A DNA stretch of 64,000 nucleotides from Desulfurivibrio dismutans (GTDB lineage Bacteria > Desulfobacterota > Desulfobulbia > Desulfobulbales > Desulfurivibrionaceae): assembly GCF_029210385.1 (NCBI RefSeq), contig NZ_JARGDQ010000007.1:1-64000 (forward strand), given 5' to 3'. The position numbers and the translations under genes were made by a program. The notes below the pieces were generated by a model. That model did no database searches, was not told where the DNA came from, and worked only from the letters and a program-made list of their open reading frames with translations. Of the stretch, positions 51,515-60,777 are shown one piece after another; position 1 is the stretch's first letter, and each line of letters starts with the position of its first letter.

Positions 51515-52714
51515 CTAGCGCAGGCTGATACGGGCGCCGTCTTCCAGGTCGCGGGGCGGATGGACGATTACCCGGTCACCCTCTTGCAGGCCGTCCAGCA
51601 GCTGGTGGTAGCGGCCGCCGGCCCGGCCCAGCTCCACCGGACGGAGGCGAGCGCGGCCGTTGTCCACCACGAATACCGCCCAGGCCTCTTCACCCTGGCG
51701 AAAAGCGGCGGCGACCGGCAGCCGCAACACCTCCTCTTCTTCCCACAGCACGAAACGGGCGTTGACCCGGTAGCCATCACCCAGGCGCTGCCACTGCTGG
51801 CGGGTGGCGGTGAAATCGACGATCACCAGCACCCTTTGTTCCTCCACCCCCAGGGCGGAAACCTTGGTGAAGCCGCCGGGCTCGATACGCCGCACCCGGC
51901 CGGCCAGGGGCTCCTCCCGGCCCCAGCGGGTAAAATCAACCTTCATCCCCGGGGCCAGGCGCACCGCGTCGGCGGACAGCACGTCCACCTCCACTTCCAG
52001 CGAGGCGACGTCGCCGATTTCCAGGATGGGATCACCGGGCTGCAGCGTGCGACCGCTGATGAAATGGCGACGCAACACCACCCCGTCCACCGGCGCAGTG
52101 AGTTCGATCAGGCCGTCGTCCTCATCCCGAGCCCCGGTGTAGACCAGGGCGCTGCGGGCCGATTCCAACTGGTGGCGGGCGATGGCCAGGCGAAAGCCGG
52201 CGGCCCGTTCCAGGGCCTGTTGGCGCCGGGCCTCGGCAATCATGGTGTCCAGCTCGCTGTCCGAGATCAAACGGGATGCCGCCAGTTGCCGGCTACGCGC
52301 CAATTCCGCCGCGCTCAACTCCGCCGCCGCCGCCAGGGCCTCCCGTTCCCGCTCCGCCGCAGCCACGGCGGCCACAGCCCCTTCCACCCGGGCCCGGGCC
52401 TCGGCCAGTTGTCGAGCATCCAGCGGCGGGGCCGGCGGCGCCATAAGCCTGGCCACCACCTGACCGGCGCGTACCTCGTCTCCCGGCTCCAGTTCCAGGC
52501 GCCGCACCTCGGCGGCCAGGGGGGCGGAGATCAGGTAAGCTGCGGCCACCCGGGTCCGCCCCTCCTCTTCAATGACCTGTGCCATCCTCCCTCGGCTCAC
52601 CCGCTCACTGTCCACCAGCAAAGGCGTCGGCCGCAAGACCAGCACCAGCAAAAACACCATCGCCAAAGCCACTAAAATTTTACCGTAATGCCGTCGCCAA
52701 AAGCTCATCTTCAC
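51515..52714 (-). CDS. HlyD-type periplasmic adaptor of an ABC exporter
   Basis: The 399-aa protein has an N-terminal anchor helix (ILVALAMVFLLVLVL, about 11-25), a biotinyl/lipoyl-like part (SAPLAAEVRRLELEPGDEVRAGQVVARL, about 62-90), an Ala/Glu-rich coiled coil (about 100-185), and a second lipoyl piece (LTAPVDGVVLRRHFISGRTLQPG). A beta-barrel region follows. Together with the permease gene just upstream it makes a MacA-MacB- or DevB-DevC-like exporter. The ATPase is encoded 3.5 kb upstream, past an antisense gene. The substrate is unknown. Confidence 0.88.
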   Translation of the reverse strand: MKMSFWRRHYGKILVALAMVFLLVLVLRPTPLLVDSERVSRGRMAQVIEEEGRTRVAAAYLISAPLAAEVRRLELEPGDEVRAGQVVARLMAPPAPPLDARQLAEARARVEGAVAAVAAAEREREALAAAAELSAAELARSRQLAASRLISDSELDTMIAEARRQQALERAAGFRLAIARHQLESARSALVYTGARDEDDGLIELTAPVDGVVLRRHFISGRTLQPGDPILEIGDVASLEVEVDVLSADAVRLAPGMKVDFTRWGREEPLAGRVRRIEPGGFTKVSALGVEEQRVLVIVDFTATRQQWQRLGDGYRVNARFVLWEEEEVLRLPVAAAFRQGEEAWAVFVVDNGRARLRPVELGRAGGRYHQLLDGLQEGDRVIVHPPRDLEDGARISLR

Positions 52715-52777
52715 CTACCCACCTTCAAATCGACAAACCCCCCTGAACATGGCCAATAATCATTGCAATAACAGCCC

Positions 52778-52824
52778 GTAAACGTTCAGCCGTGCCGCAA
52801 GATGCGGTGCTGCCGGACGTTTAC
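52778..52824. repeat. Intergenic palindrome family, short copy G
   Basis: A 47-nt mini version has GTAAACGTTCAGCCG (52778-52792) and a right arm ending GGACGTTTAC (to 52824). The long apical core is absent. It sits between the adaptor and permease genes of the same operon. Confidence 0.7.
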
Positions 52825-52828
52825 AAGT

Positions 52829-55189
52829 TTATTCGGCGGCTTTCAGGGCCGCCACCAAGTCAATGCGGTGCAGCAGCCGGCGGACGATCAGACCCGAAAT
52901 CAACGCCGCCACCGCCACCACCAGGGCCGCCAGAGCGTAGGTGGAGGTTTCCAGTACCAGCGGCACCCGGTAGAGATCGGAGCGCAAACCCAGGGTCATG
53001 TACCAGCAGAAAAGCCGGCCCAACAACCAGCCCAGGGGAATGCCCAGCGCCGTCAACAGGGCCAGCTCCCCCAGCAGAATATAGTCGGTCTCCCGTTGCC
53101 TCAATCCCAGCACCCGCAAGGAGGCCAACTCCCGGCTTCGCTCGGACAGGGCGATGCGGGCGCTGTTGTATACTATACCAAAGGCAATACTGCCGGCCAA
53201 CAGGGAGGTGATAAAACTGAAGGCCAGCACTGTTTCCGCCATGGTCTCCTGGAAGTTGGTAATGGCCGCCAGCCGCTGACCAACCCCCGCCACCAGCGGA
53301 CTTTCCCGCAAGCGCCGGTTAACCTCGGGCCACTGCGCCGGCGACACCTGTAAAAGGGCCCCGCCCACCACGTCGCCGTCACCCAAATGACGGTTCATGG
53401 CACTTATTTCCTGGTAGGCCGCCACCCCGATATGCTCCTGCACCAGACCCGTTACCGGTAGTTCCAGCACTCGCCGTCGCCCTTCCAGGCTCTCCACCCG
53501 CACCGTATCGCCCACCTCCAGGACCAGGATTTCCGCCAGGTAATCGGTCAACACCAGGCCGTGGGTCGGCGGGCTGAGGATGGCCAGTTCGGTGTCCAGC
53601 ACCCGCCGCAACCGGCCATCGGCTTCCAGTCCGTGCAACACGGTGCGAAAACTGCGATGTCCATGCCGCAAGCGCACCGGCACCGCCCGCTGTCCTTCCA
53701 CCGCCGTCACCCCGGGCAGAGCCTGGAGTTCATGCAGCACCCGCTGAGGGGCAAGCTCATTGAAATTAACCGCTAGGTCATAACGCTGGGCCAGGCCGAA
53801 CTCCACATCGATCATGTAATCCGCCGCGTCCTGCCAGAAGTTACCCATCATCATAATGGCGCAAGCCAGGGCCACTCCGATAACCGACAGCAGGGCCTTG
53901 CCGGGGCGGCGTTCGAAATTGCGCAGAATCATCCTTGAGGGCTGGCTCAAAAGGCCTTGCCAGCCCAGGCGCTCGATGACGGTGGGCCGGTAGGCGGCAG
54001 GAATTTCCGGGCGCATGGCCTCGGCCGGCGGCAGCAGCACCGCCCGGCGCACGGCACTCAAGGTGCCCAGCAGGGCAGCGGCTCCGGTAACCGCCGCCCC
54101 CAGCAGCAAAACCTGCCAGCTCAGATGATAGTCCAGTCGGGGAAAGCGAAAAAATTCGGCGTACACCACCGCCAGCCCCTCACCCAGCCACAGGCCGGCC
54201 AGGGAGCCCAGCCCCAGGCCCAGGCCGGTCATCAGCAACACCAACTGGCAGTAGTGCCAACCCACCTGCCAGTTACGGTAGCCAAAGGCCTTTAAAATAG
54301 CGATCTGCTCCCGCTGGGTGGAGATCAGGCGGGCCAGCACCACGTTGAGGAGAAAGGCGGCCACACTAAGAAAAATGGCCGGAAACACCCGGGCCAGCAC
54401 CGCCAGTTGCGCAAACTCCGCCTCCAGGTAACTGTGGGACTGCTGATCCTCCCGCAGCAGGGCACCCACGCCACCGTAAGGCGCCAGCAGGCGATCCAGT
54501 TCGGCCACCACCGCCGGTGGCCGAGCCCGGCGATCCAGGGCCAGCACCACGCTGTTAAAGGCCCCGTCCAGATCGAAGGCGGCAGCCAGTTGGGCGCGGT
54601 TAAGCCAGAGAATGCCGTAACGCAGGTTGTCGGGGTAAAGCTCGCCGGGCTTGAGTTGATAGATATGCTCGGGGCTGACCCCGATACCACTGACCACCAG
54701 GCTTTGCAACCGGCCATTGAGCACCGCCTGGAGCTGGTCACCGGGTTGCAGGCCATGGGCATCGGCAAAGGCGTCGCTGATCACCACCTCGGGGCGGCCG
54801 GCGGCCGGCAGGCGCCCCTGCCGGATAAACAGGCGGTTTAGTTCGGGTTGCCGGCCATCGGGCAGGGAAATCAGCCGGCCGCTGATGGGATCGGCAAAGT
54901 CCCCCACCATCAGGGTGGCGTTGCTCTGCAGCCGGGTTTCCGCCAGCCGTACTCCGTCGATGGCGCTTAGCTCGGGGGCCAGTTCGTTGGGCGCTCTTTT
55001 CAGCTCGGCAAAGACCTCGGCAAAACGGTAATCCCGGTAAAAATCATCCCGGCTCAGGCGCAATGATTCCAGGGAACTCAGCGACATCAGCAGGGTGGCA
55101 AGCCCCCCGGCGATCACCACCGCGATGGCCAGGCTCTGGCCCCGCAACTGCCACAACTCACGCCATAATTTTCGATGCAGAGCTTTCAC
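52829..55189 (-). CDS. FtsX-family ABC exporter permease with two FtsX domains
   Basis: From the GTG at 55189 the protein is 786 aa. It starts with KALHRKLWRELWQLRGQSLAIAVVIAGGLATLLM (first helix), then a periplasmic MacB-like domain, an FtsX helix trio (about 250-390), a second helix and periplasmic domain (about 420-640) and a final helix trio (about 655-780). Long DevC/MacB relatives with duplicated FtsX domains are common in Desulfobacterota and move lipids or lipoproteins out. It needs a separate ATPase, probably the one at 56218-56937. The next gene downstream is its adaptor. The N-terminal extension before the GTG is not needed. Confidence 0.88.
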   Translation of the reverse strand: MKALHRKLWRELWQLRGQSLAIAVVIAGGLATLLMSLSSLESLRLSRDDFYRDYRFAEVFAELKRAPNELAPELSAIDGVRLAETRLQSNATLMVGDFADPISGRLISLPDGRQPELNRLFIRQGRLPAAGRPEVVISDAFADAHGLQPGDQLQAVLNGRLQSLVVSGIGVSPEHIYQLKPGELYPDNLRYGILWLNRAQLAAAFDLDGAFNSVVLALDRRARPPAVVAELDRLLAPYGGVGALLREDQQSHSYLEAEFAQLAVLARVFPAIFLSVAAFLLNVVLARLISTQREQIAILKAFGYRNWQVGWHYCQLVLLMTGLGLGLGSLAGLWLGEGLAVVYAEFFRFPRLDYHLSWQVLLLGAAVTGAAALLGTLSAVRRAVLLPPAEAMRPEIPAAYRPTVIERLGWQGLLSQPSRMILRNFERRPGKALLSVIGVALACAIMMMGNFWQDAADYMIDVEFGLAQRYDLAVNFNELAPQRVLHELQALPGVTAVEGQRAVPVRLRHGHRSFRTVLHGLEADGRLRRVLDTELAILSPPTHGLVLTDYLAEILVLEVGDTVRVESLEGRRRVLELPVTGLVQEHIGVAAYQEISAMNRHLGDGDVVGGALLQVSPAQWPEVNRRLRESPLVAGVGQRLAAITNFQETMAETVLAFSFITSLLAGSIAFGIVYNSARIALSERSRELASLRVLGLRQRETDYILLGELALLTALGIPLGWLLGRLFCWYMTLGLRSDLYRVPLVLETSTYALAALVVAVAALISGLIVRRLLHRIDLVAALKAAE

Positions 55190-55376
55190 GCGAGGCCTCG
55201 TCCCAAGCCGACGGACAACTGTTGCCGCCAACTGCCTTTGCCGCCTGGTTAAAAGATTGTTTTCACCAAAACCATCTGTTACCCTGCGGACATGTTAACA
55301 GCGCCAACACCGGGAACAAAGGCTTTTCCCGCCGATTTATCCGCCAGCCGAATTTGACAAGAACAAGGAGGGACGC

Positions 55377-56204
55377 ATGGTCCAGTTTCAGGTTGATGAA
55401 CAACGTTGCATCCAGTGCGGCGAATGCGCGCTGGACTGTCCAGCAGGCGTTATTGCCATGGATGACGACAACCGGCCGCAGATGCGCGACAGTAACGGCT
55501 GCATCCAGTGCCAGCACTGCCTGGCCATTTGCCCCACGGCGGCGGTCTCCATCCTCGGCAAGGACCCTGAGGCCAGCCTGCCACTGGCCGGCAAGATGCC
55601 CAGCGGCGAACAGCTCACCGCTCTGGTCAAAGGCCGGCGCACGGTGCGCCGCTACCAGGAGGCGGATCTGGCCCCGGAGCAAATCGACGAACTGCTCAAC
55701 ATCGCCAGCCATGCCCCCACCGGGGTCAACGCCAACGCGGTGCTCTTCACGGTGGTGAAAAAAAGGGCGGTGCTCAATAAGCTGCGCGACGATCTGGTAG
55801 CGAAACTGGGCAAACTCAAGGAGGATGGCCGGTTGCCGGAAGGTCCGGCCGGCGAGTACATGTCGGCGGTGGTCAATGCCTGGCAGGAAAAGGGCCAGGA
55901 TGTGCTCTTTCGCGGCGCCCCACACCTGCTGATCACCAGCACCCCGGCGGGCGTACCCTGCCCGGAGCAGGACTGCCTCATCGCCCTGACCACCTTCGAC
56001 CTGGTGGCCCAGGCCCACGGGGTCGGCACGGTATGGGACGGAATTTTCATGTGGGCCCTGGCCGCCTGCCCGGAAATCCGCGGGCAAATGGGGATTCCCG
56101 CCGAACACCGGATCGGCTACGCCATGGCCTTCGGCGCCCCGGCGGTGGAGTATCACCGCTGCGTGCAGCGCGGCCCGGCCCAGGTCAATGAGGTGCAGCG
56201 GTAA
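55377..56204 (+). CDS. Nitroreductase with N-terminal 2x[4Fe-4S] ferredoxin domain (paralogue)
   Basis: The 275-aa paralogue of the protein at 31687-32487 has two ferredoxin motifs ([12 protein letters not shown] and [12 protein letters not shown], residues 11-54) and a nitroreductase domain (about 85-275) with [16 protein letters not shown] (FMN phosphate site) and [17 protein letters not shown]. It lies on the plus strand between the permease and ATPase genes of a minus-strand exporter, so it interrupts that operon. AAGGAGG precedes the ATG. The substrate is unknown. Confidence 0.88.
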   Translation: MVQFQVDEQRCIQCGECALDCPAGVIAMDDDNRPQMRDSNGCIQCQHCLAICPTAAVSILGKDPEASLPLAGKMPSGEQLTALVKGRRTVRRYQEADLAPEQIDELLNIASHAPTGVNANAVLFTVVKKRAVLNKLRDDLVAKLGKLKEDGRLPEGPAGEYMSAVVNAWQEKGQDVLFRGAPHLLITSTPAGVPCPEQDCLIALTTFDLVAQAHGVGTVWDGIFMWALAACPEIRGQMGIPAEHRIGYAMAFGAPAVEYHRCVQRGPAQVNEVQR

Positions 56205-56217
56205 AGGCCGCCCCGTC

Positions 56218-56937
56218 CTACCAGTGCAGTTCCCGGGCGGGACAGGGAATCTCGTTCACCTCGATTTTGCCGATGCGGCCGTCGCTGAGGTGGATGACCC
56301 GGTGGGCCATGCGGGCGATATCGGCGTTGTGGGTGATGAGCACGGTGGTAGTGCCCACCTGGCGGTTGATGCGCTCCAGGACCTCCAGCACCGCCACCCC
56401 GGTCTTGGAGTCCAGGGCACCGGTTGGCTCATCGCACAGCAGCACCCGGGGGCGCTTGGCGATGGCCCGGGCAATGGCCACCCGCTGCTGCTCACCCCCC
56501 GAGAGCTGGGCCGGAAAATGATCCCGTCGCTGGGCCAGCCCCACCAGGGCCAAGGCCTCGGCCGGGCTCAGGGGATCATCGGCGATCTCGGTGACGATTG
56601 CCACATTTTCCAGGGCGGTGAGACTGGGAATCAGGTTGTAGAACTGGAAAACAAACCCCACCATGAAGCGGCGGAATTCGGTGAGTTCGGCCTCGCCGGC
56701 AGCGGCCAGGTCCCGGTCGCCGCAGCGCACGATGCCGGCCGTGGGCGGGTCCAGCCCGCCCAGGATATTGAGCAGGGTTGACTTGCCACTGCCGGAAGGA
56801 CCCAGCAGCACCACCAGCTCCCCCCGGTACAGATCCAGGTCGACCCCGTCCAGGGCCCGCACCTCCACCTCCCCCAGGCGGTAGATCTTCCGCAGCCCCC
56901 GGGCATGAAAAACAATTTCGGCAGACGGGGCAGACAA
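56218..56937 (-). CDS. ABC exporter ATPase (MacB/LolD type)
   Basis: The 239-aa ATPase has Walker [13 protein letters not shown] (about residues 42-53), signature LSGGEQQR (about 144-151) and Walker [13 protein letters not shown] (about 163-174). The LolD/DevA-like pattern ([20 protein letters not shown]) marks the FtsX-permease class. It lies 14 nt downstream of an aminotransferase gene on the same strand and converges with the nitroreductase gene. The permease (52829-55189) is its likely partner, so the exporter set is split by an antisense gene. Confidence 0.88.
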   Translation of the reverse strand: MSAPSAEIVFHARGLRKIYRLGEVEVRALDGVDLDLYRGELVVLLGPSGSGKSTLLNILGGLDPPTAGIVRCGDRDLAAAGEAELTEFRRFMVGFVFQFYNLIPSLTALENVAIVTEIADDPLSPAEALALVGLAQRRDHFPAQLSGGEQQRVAIARAIAKRPRVLLCDEPTGALDSKTGVAVLEVLERINRQVGTTTVLITHNADIARMAHRVIHLSDGRIGKIEVNEIPCPARELHW

Positions 56938-56951
56938 GCAAGGTCACCTCG

Positions 56952-58259
56952 TTAAGCGGAACCCATATATTTTTTAATGGAGTCAGCCATGGTCTGGCAG
57001 ATCAGGCGGAAGCGGTCTTCGTCGCGCTCTAGCAGGGTGGTACGAAAACCCTGGTAATCGGTGGCAAAAGAGCTTAACGGCACCACACAGATACCGGTGG
57101 CGCCCAGCAGATAGTAGACGAACCGTTTGTCCGGCGAAGTACCAGGCTGGCTGACCAGGGACTCGACGTGGCTTTTGACCTCGGCATTGTCTATGGGCAG
57201 GGTCTGCTTATGGTTCAACGCCCCGGGCTCAAAGGCCACGCTCATGTAAAAAGCGCCGTTGGTCCGGTTGACAATCAGCCCATCCACCTCTTTAAGGATA
57301 TCATAGGCGATATTGGAGGCCTTTTCATAACGTCGCACCCGTTCCTCCAGGTAACCGTCGTACTCTGGATGGCTGACAATGGCCGGCAGCACCATCTGGG
57401 GCAGAGTGGTGGAACATACCTCCACCATCTTGGCGTTGAGGATCGAGGCCACGTACTTCTGGAACATGGGGTCCCGGTCGGCGTTGTAAACCTCAATCCA
57501 ACCGCAACGGGAACCGGGCCAAGGCATCTCCTTGGAAATCCCGCGCATGTTGATGGCCGGGACATCGCCGATCACCTCGCACAGAGGGCGGGTCTGCTGA
57601 CCGTTATAGACGATCCGCTGGTATACCTCATCGCAGATGATAAAGAGATCGTACTTGCGGGCCAGAGCCACAATCCCCCGCAGAATTTCCTCGGGATACA
57701 CCGCCCCGGTGGGGTTGTCCGGGTTGATCAGCAGAATGGCGGCCACCGCCGGGTTATACTTGATCCGCTTTTCCAGATCGTCAAGGTCGGGAAACCAGTG
57801 GTTATGAGGGTCCAGCCGGTAGGAAACCGGCCGGTCCCCGGCATGGGCCGCCTCGCCGGAGGAGTGGGTGGTATAGCTGGGGGTTGGCACCACCACCCGG
57901 GCGGTACGGCGCAACAGGCCATAAACCTTGCTGATGGCATCTCCCAGGCCGTTGAAGAAGATAATGTCATCGGGCCCAACCTTGACCCCGCCGTGACGGT
58001 TGACCTCGGCCGCCAGAAACTCCCGGGTAGCCAAAATACCGCGGGTGGGGCAGTAACCGTAGCTGGCATTCTCCATGGCATACTCGGCCACCACCTTTTT
58101 CATCCAGTGGGGAATCTCCTCACCCTTGGCCACCGGATCGCCGATGTTCTCCCAATAGGTCTTGATTCCCAGCTTCTGAAGTTTTTCGCCCACCGCTACG
58201 ATGTTACGAATTTCGTAGGTCAGTTCGCCGGCGCCGATGTGCACGATGTCGGTACGCAT
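56952..58259 (-). CDS. PLP-dependent aminotransferase, class I/II
   Basis: The 435-aa fold-type I aminotransferase has YCPTRGILATREFLAAEVNR, LINPDNPTGAVYPEEIL (N-P-D-N-P-T-G, cofactor site), CDEVYQRIVY (the Asp that contacts the PLP N1), and the Schiff-base Lys in GISKEMPWPGSRCGW. The specific amino acid is not clear; MRTDIVHIGAGELTYEIR at the N-terminus is typical of a Desulfobacterota subgroup annotated simply as a pyridoxal-phosphate aminotransferase. It is followed closely by the ABC ATPase gene, so they may be co-transcribed. Confidence 0.88.
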   Translation of the reverse strand: MRTDIVHIGAGELTYEIRNIVAVGEKLQKLGIKTYWENIGDPVAKGEEIPHWMKKVVAEYAMENASYGYCPTRGILATREFLAAEVNRHGGVKVGPDDIIFFNGLGDAISKVYGLLRRTARVVVPTPSYTTHSSGEAAHAGDRPVSYRLDPHNHWFPDLDDLEKRIKYNPAVAAILLINPDNPTGAVYPEEILRGIVALARKYDLFIICDEVYQRIVYNGQQTRPLCEVIGDVPAINMRGISKEMPWPGSRCGWIEVYNADRDPMFQKYVASILNAKMVEVCSTTLPQMVLPAIVSHPEYDGYLEERVRRYEKASNIAYDILKEVDGLIVNRTNGAFYMSVAFEPGALNHKQTLPIDNAEVKSHVESLVSQPGTSPDKRFVYYLLGATGICVVPLSSFATDYQGFRTTLLERDEDRFRLICQTMADSIKKYMGSA

Positions 58260-58357
58260 GCCCTGAAGTCCTTATTGCCTGAATTGTTAAAATACGCTCA
58301 TTGTCTTTTAATTGAAACCGTTCTCACCAGGCCCGCAACCGCTCATCACCAACACCA

Positions 58358-58466
58358 GTAAACGGCTCAGCAGTGCCGCCGGTTGCGGCAAGCGGGACGG
58401 CGATGCGTACATCAGTACGTGAGCCGGCCCGATCGTCGCAACCGGCGGTGCTGCTGAGCCGTTTAC
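58358..58466. repeat. Intergenic palindrome family, copy H
   Basis: Perfect 16-bp arms GTAAACGGCTCAGCAG (58358-58373) and CTGCTGAGCCGTTTAC (58451-58466) enclose a core with GGTTGCGGCAAG, GTAC...GTAC and GATCGTCGCAACC. On the minus strand the outer TAA is the stop codon of the citrate synthase gene. The other side faces the aminotransferase start. Confidence 0.87.
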
Positions 58467-59764
58467 CGCTGGTCAATGGGTACGAAGGGGCGGCTCAGGG
58501 GCCCGATGTACACCTGGCGCGGCCGGCTGATCCGCCAGGCCGGGTCGTCCCACATCTCTTTCCAGTGGGCAATCCAGCCGGGCAACCGGCCCAAAGCGAA
58601 CATCACGGTAAACATGCTGGTGGGAATACCGATGGCCCGATAGATGATGCCGGAATAAAAATCGACGTTGGGATAGAGATTGCGCTCCACGAAGTAGTCA
58701 TCCTTCAGGGCCACCTCTTCCAGTTCCTTGGCCAGATCCAGCAGCGGATCGGAGAACTTGAGATCATCCAGCACCTCATCGCAGGCCTGCTTGATGATCC
58801 GGCAACGGGGATCGTAGGTCTTGTATACCCGGTGGCCGAAGCCGGCCAGCCGGAAGGGATCCTTGGGATCCTTGGCGCGCTCCACATACTGACGATAATC
58901 ACCGCCGCTCTCGTGGATGCTTTGCAGCATCTCCATCACCGCCTGGTTGGCACCGCCGTGCAGCGGCCCCCAGAGGGCGCTAATCCCGGCGGACACCGAG
59001 GCGTAAAGGTTGACCCGGGCGCTGCCCACCATCCGCACCGTGGAGGTGGAGCAGTTCTGCTCATGATCCCCATGCAGGATCAGCAGCTTGTTCAGGGCGG
59101 CCACCACTTTATGGTTGATCTCGTAGGGGCGCACCGGCGAGTCGAACATCATGTTGAGAAAATTTGCACAGTAAGAGAGATCATGCCGGGGGTAAACCAC
59201 CGGATACCCCAGGGATTTTTTGTAGGAAAAGGCGGCGATGGTCCGCACCTTGGAGAGCAGTCGGGCGGACATCCGGTCGATATTCTCCAACGGATTTTCG
59301 GTCATCTCCGGGTAAAAACTGCACAAGGAGTTGACCATGGAGGAGAGAATTGCCATGGGCGGGCTCTTGGGCGGGTAGCTGTCGAAAAAGCGGATCATGT
59401 CCTCGTGGATCATGGCGAAATCGTTGAGCATCTGGCTGAACTCGCCGAGTTCGGCCCGGGTGGGCAGGCTGCCGTGGTCCAGCAGATAGGCCACCTCAAC
59501 GAAGCTGCAGTTTTCCGCCAGTTCGGCAATATCGTAGCCGCGGTAACTCAGCACCCCGCGCTCGCCATCGAGATAGGTGATATTGCTGATGCAGGAGCCG
59601 GTATTGGCATAACCGCTGTCGAAGGCGACATAGCCGGTTTGACCTCGCAGGGAGCGGATATCAATGGCTTTCTCACCCTCGGTGCCGACAATCACCGGCA
59701 GTTCATGGACCTGACCGTCAATTTTCAGCTCGGCTTTCTCGCCGGTATAGTAGTTATGGGGCAT
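58463..59764 (-). CDS. gltA: Citrate synthase
   Basis: The 433-aa type II citrate synthase condenses acetyl-CoA and oxaloacetate in the TCA cycle. The catalytic set is visible: LHGDHEQNCSTSTVRMVGSA (His), GPLHGGANQAVMEML (His), GFGHRVYKTYDPR (Arg) and the Asp in GIIYRAIGIPTSMFTVMFALGR context. The N-terminal GEKAELKIDGQ beta region is typical of the Gram-negative type. It could draw oxaloacetate made by the PEP carboxylase encoded upstream. It is monocistronic. Confidence 0.95.
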   Translation of the reverse strand: MPHNYYTGEKAELKIDGQVHELPVIVGTEGEKAIDIRSLRGQTGYVAFDSGYANTGSCISNITYLDGERGVLSYRGYDIAELAENCSFVEVAYLLDHGSLPTRAELGEFSQMLNDFAMIHEDMIRFFDSYPPKSPPMAILSSMVNSLCSFYPEMTENPLENIDRMSARLLSKVRTIAAFSYKKSLGYPVVYPRHDLSYCANFLNMMFDSPVRPYEINHKVVAALNKLLILHGDHEQNCSTSTVRMVGSARVNLYASVSAGISALWGPLHGGANQAVMEMLQSIHESGGDYRQYVERAKDPKDPFRLAGFGHRVYKTYDPRCRIIKQACDEVLDDLKFSDPLLDLAKELEEVALKDDYFVERNLYPNVDFYSGIIYRAIGIPTSMFTVMFALGRLPGWIAHWKEMWDDPAWRISRPRQVYIGPLSRPFVPIDQR

Positions 59765-59845
59765 AACCTAAAATCCTTTGTATGGTTGGCAGAATCAGTT
59801 ATTTTAACGTCGCTGGCGGCAGTTTTCAAGCAGAAAGCCGCCGGC

Positions 59846-59924
59846 CGCTTGCCCGAATCTACGGCACTGCTGAACGATTACGGCCCGTTATATCGACTGA
59901 TTATCGGGCCTGGTGAACGGTTAC
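59846..59924. repeat. Intergenic palindrome family, partial copy I
   Basis: It has the half element GCTTGCCCGAATCT...GGCACTGCTGAACGATTAC and the second module CGGCCCGTTATATCGACTG...GGTGAACGGTTAC. This matches copies B and F. It lies upstream of thiE and is the approximate reverse complement of copy J. Confidence 0.65.
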
Positions 59925-60049
59925 GTACCCGGTAGGCGGGCCGGATTAATTTTGTCGGCGGCACCCACCGCACGGCGTCACTTTGGCCTTGCCGAACAAC
60001 ACCCTTGGCGTTTTTTGGCAACGCCATCAATTTTATTGAAGGAGCCGTT

Positions 60050-60721
60050 ATGACCACGCACCAGGAACGGTTACAAAAATTTATCGAGGAAGTTACCCTC
60101 TACCCGGTTTCCTGCGAGAAATTGGCGCTGGGCCGCAGCGACCGCCAGTGGTTGGAGGCGGTGCTGGCCGCCGGGGTTAAAATTGTCCAGTTACGCGACA
60201 AGGAGGCCGACGGCCGCACCCTGTTTAACAAGGCTAAAATGTTCCGGGAACTGACCCGGGCCGCCGGCGCCCTGTTCATCGTCAACGACCGCCTGGACGT
60301 GGCCCTGCTGAGCGAGGCCGACGGTATCCACCTGGGCAACGACGACCTGCCCTGCGAAGAGGTGCGTCGCTACGCCCCGGAGTTGATCATCGGGGTTTCC
60401 TGCAACCGCGAGGAAGAGGCGGCCACCGCCGAAGCGCGGGGCGCTTCCTATTACAACATCGGGCCGCTGTTTCCCACCGGCACCAAGGAAGAGGCCCGGG
60501 AGGTATTGGGAATTGAAGCCATCGCCCGTTTTTCCCGCCACTCCCAACTGCCCATCACCGTCATGGGCGGCATCAAGAAACACCACCTGCCAGAGTTGAT
60601 GGCCGCCGGGGTAAAAAGACCGGCGGTGGTCACCGCCCTAACCCAAGCCGCCGACATCACCGCCGAAACGAAAAATTGGCTGGAAAAACTCCAGCAGCAC
60701 CGCGCCCTGCCGCGACCGTAA
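60050..60721 (+). CDS. thiE: Thiamine phosphate synthase
   Basis: The 223-aa (beta/alpha)8 enzyme joins HMP-PP and thiazole phosphate. Landmarks: VKIVQLRDKEADGRTLF, FIVNDRLDVALLSEADGIHLGNDDLPCEEVRR, IIGVSCNREEEAATAEARGASYYNIGPLFPTGTKEEA and VMGGIKKHHLPELMAAGV. I chose the ATG at 60050 because GGAGCC lies just before it; an in-frame start at 60005 adds an unlikely hydrophobic leader. The hairpin with GGCGTTTTTTGGC near 60007 in the leader is not a TPP riboswitch. Its stop codon lies in palindrome copy J. Confidence 0.93.
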   Translation: MTTHQERLQKFIEEVTLYPVSCEKLALGRSDRQWLEAVLAAGVKIVQLRDKEADGRTLFNKAKMFRELTRAAGALFIVNDRLDVALLSEADGIHLGNDDLPCEEVRRYAPELIIGVSCNREEEAATAEARGASYYNIGPLFPTGTKEEAREVLGIEAIARFSRHSQLPITVMGGIKKHHLPELMAAGVKRPAVVTALTQAADITAETKNWLEKLQQHRALPRP

Positions 60722-60777
60722 CCGTTCACCAGACCCGATAATCGGCTGATTCCGGCTTGTAAACGTTCAGCAGCACC
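60718..60777. repeat. Intergenic palindrome family, copy J
   Basis: GTAACCGTTCACC...TTGTAAACGTTCAGCAGCACC is the reverse complement of the second module of copies B, F and I. It fills the 55-nt gap between convergent thiE and hflC, and its TAA at 60719-60721 is the thiE stop codon. Confidence 0.72.

Noticed and set aside
59950-60049. A TPP riboswitch before thiE.
   Set aside because: The conserved CUGAGA and ACCUGAU blocks are absent. The thiD leader lacks them too.
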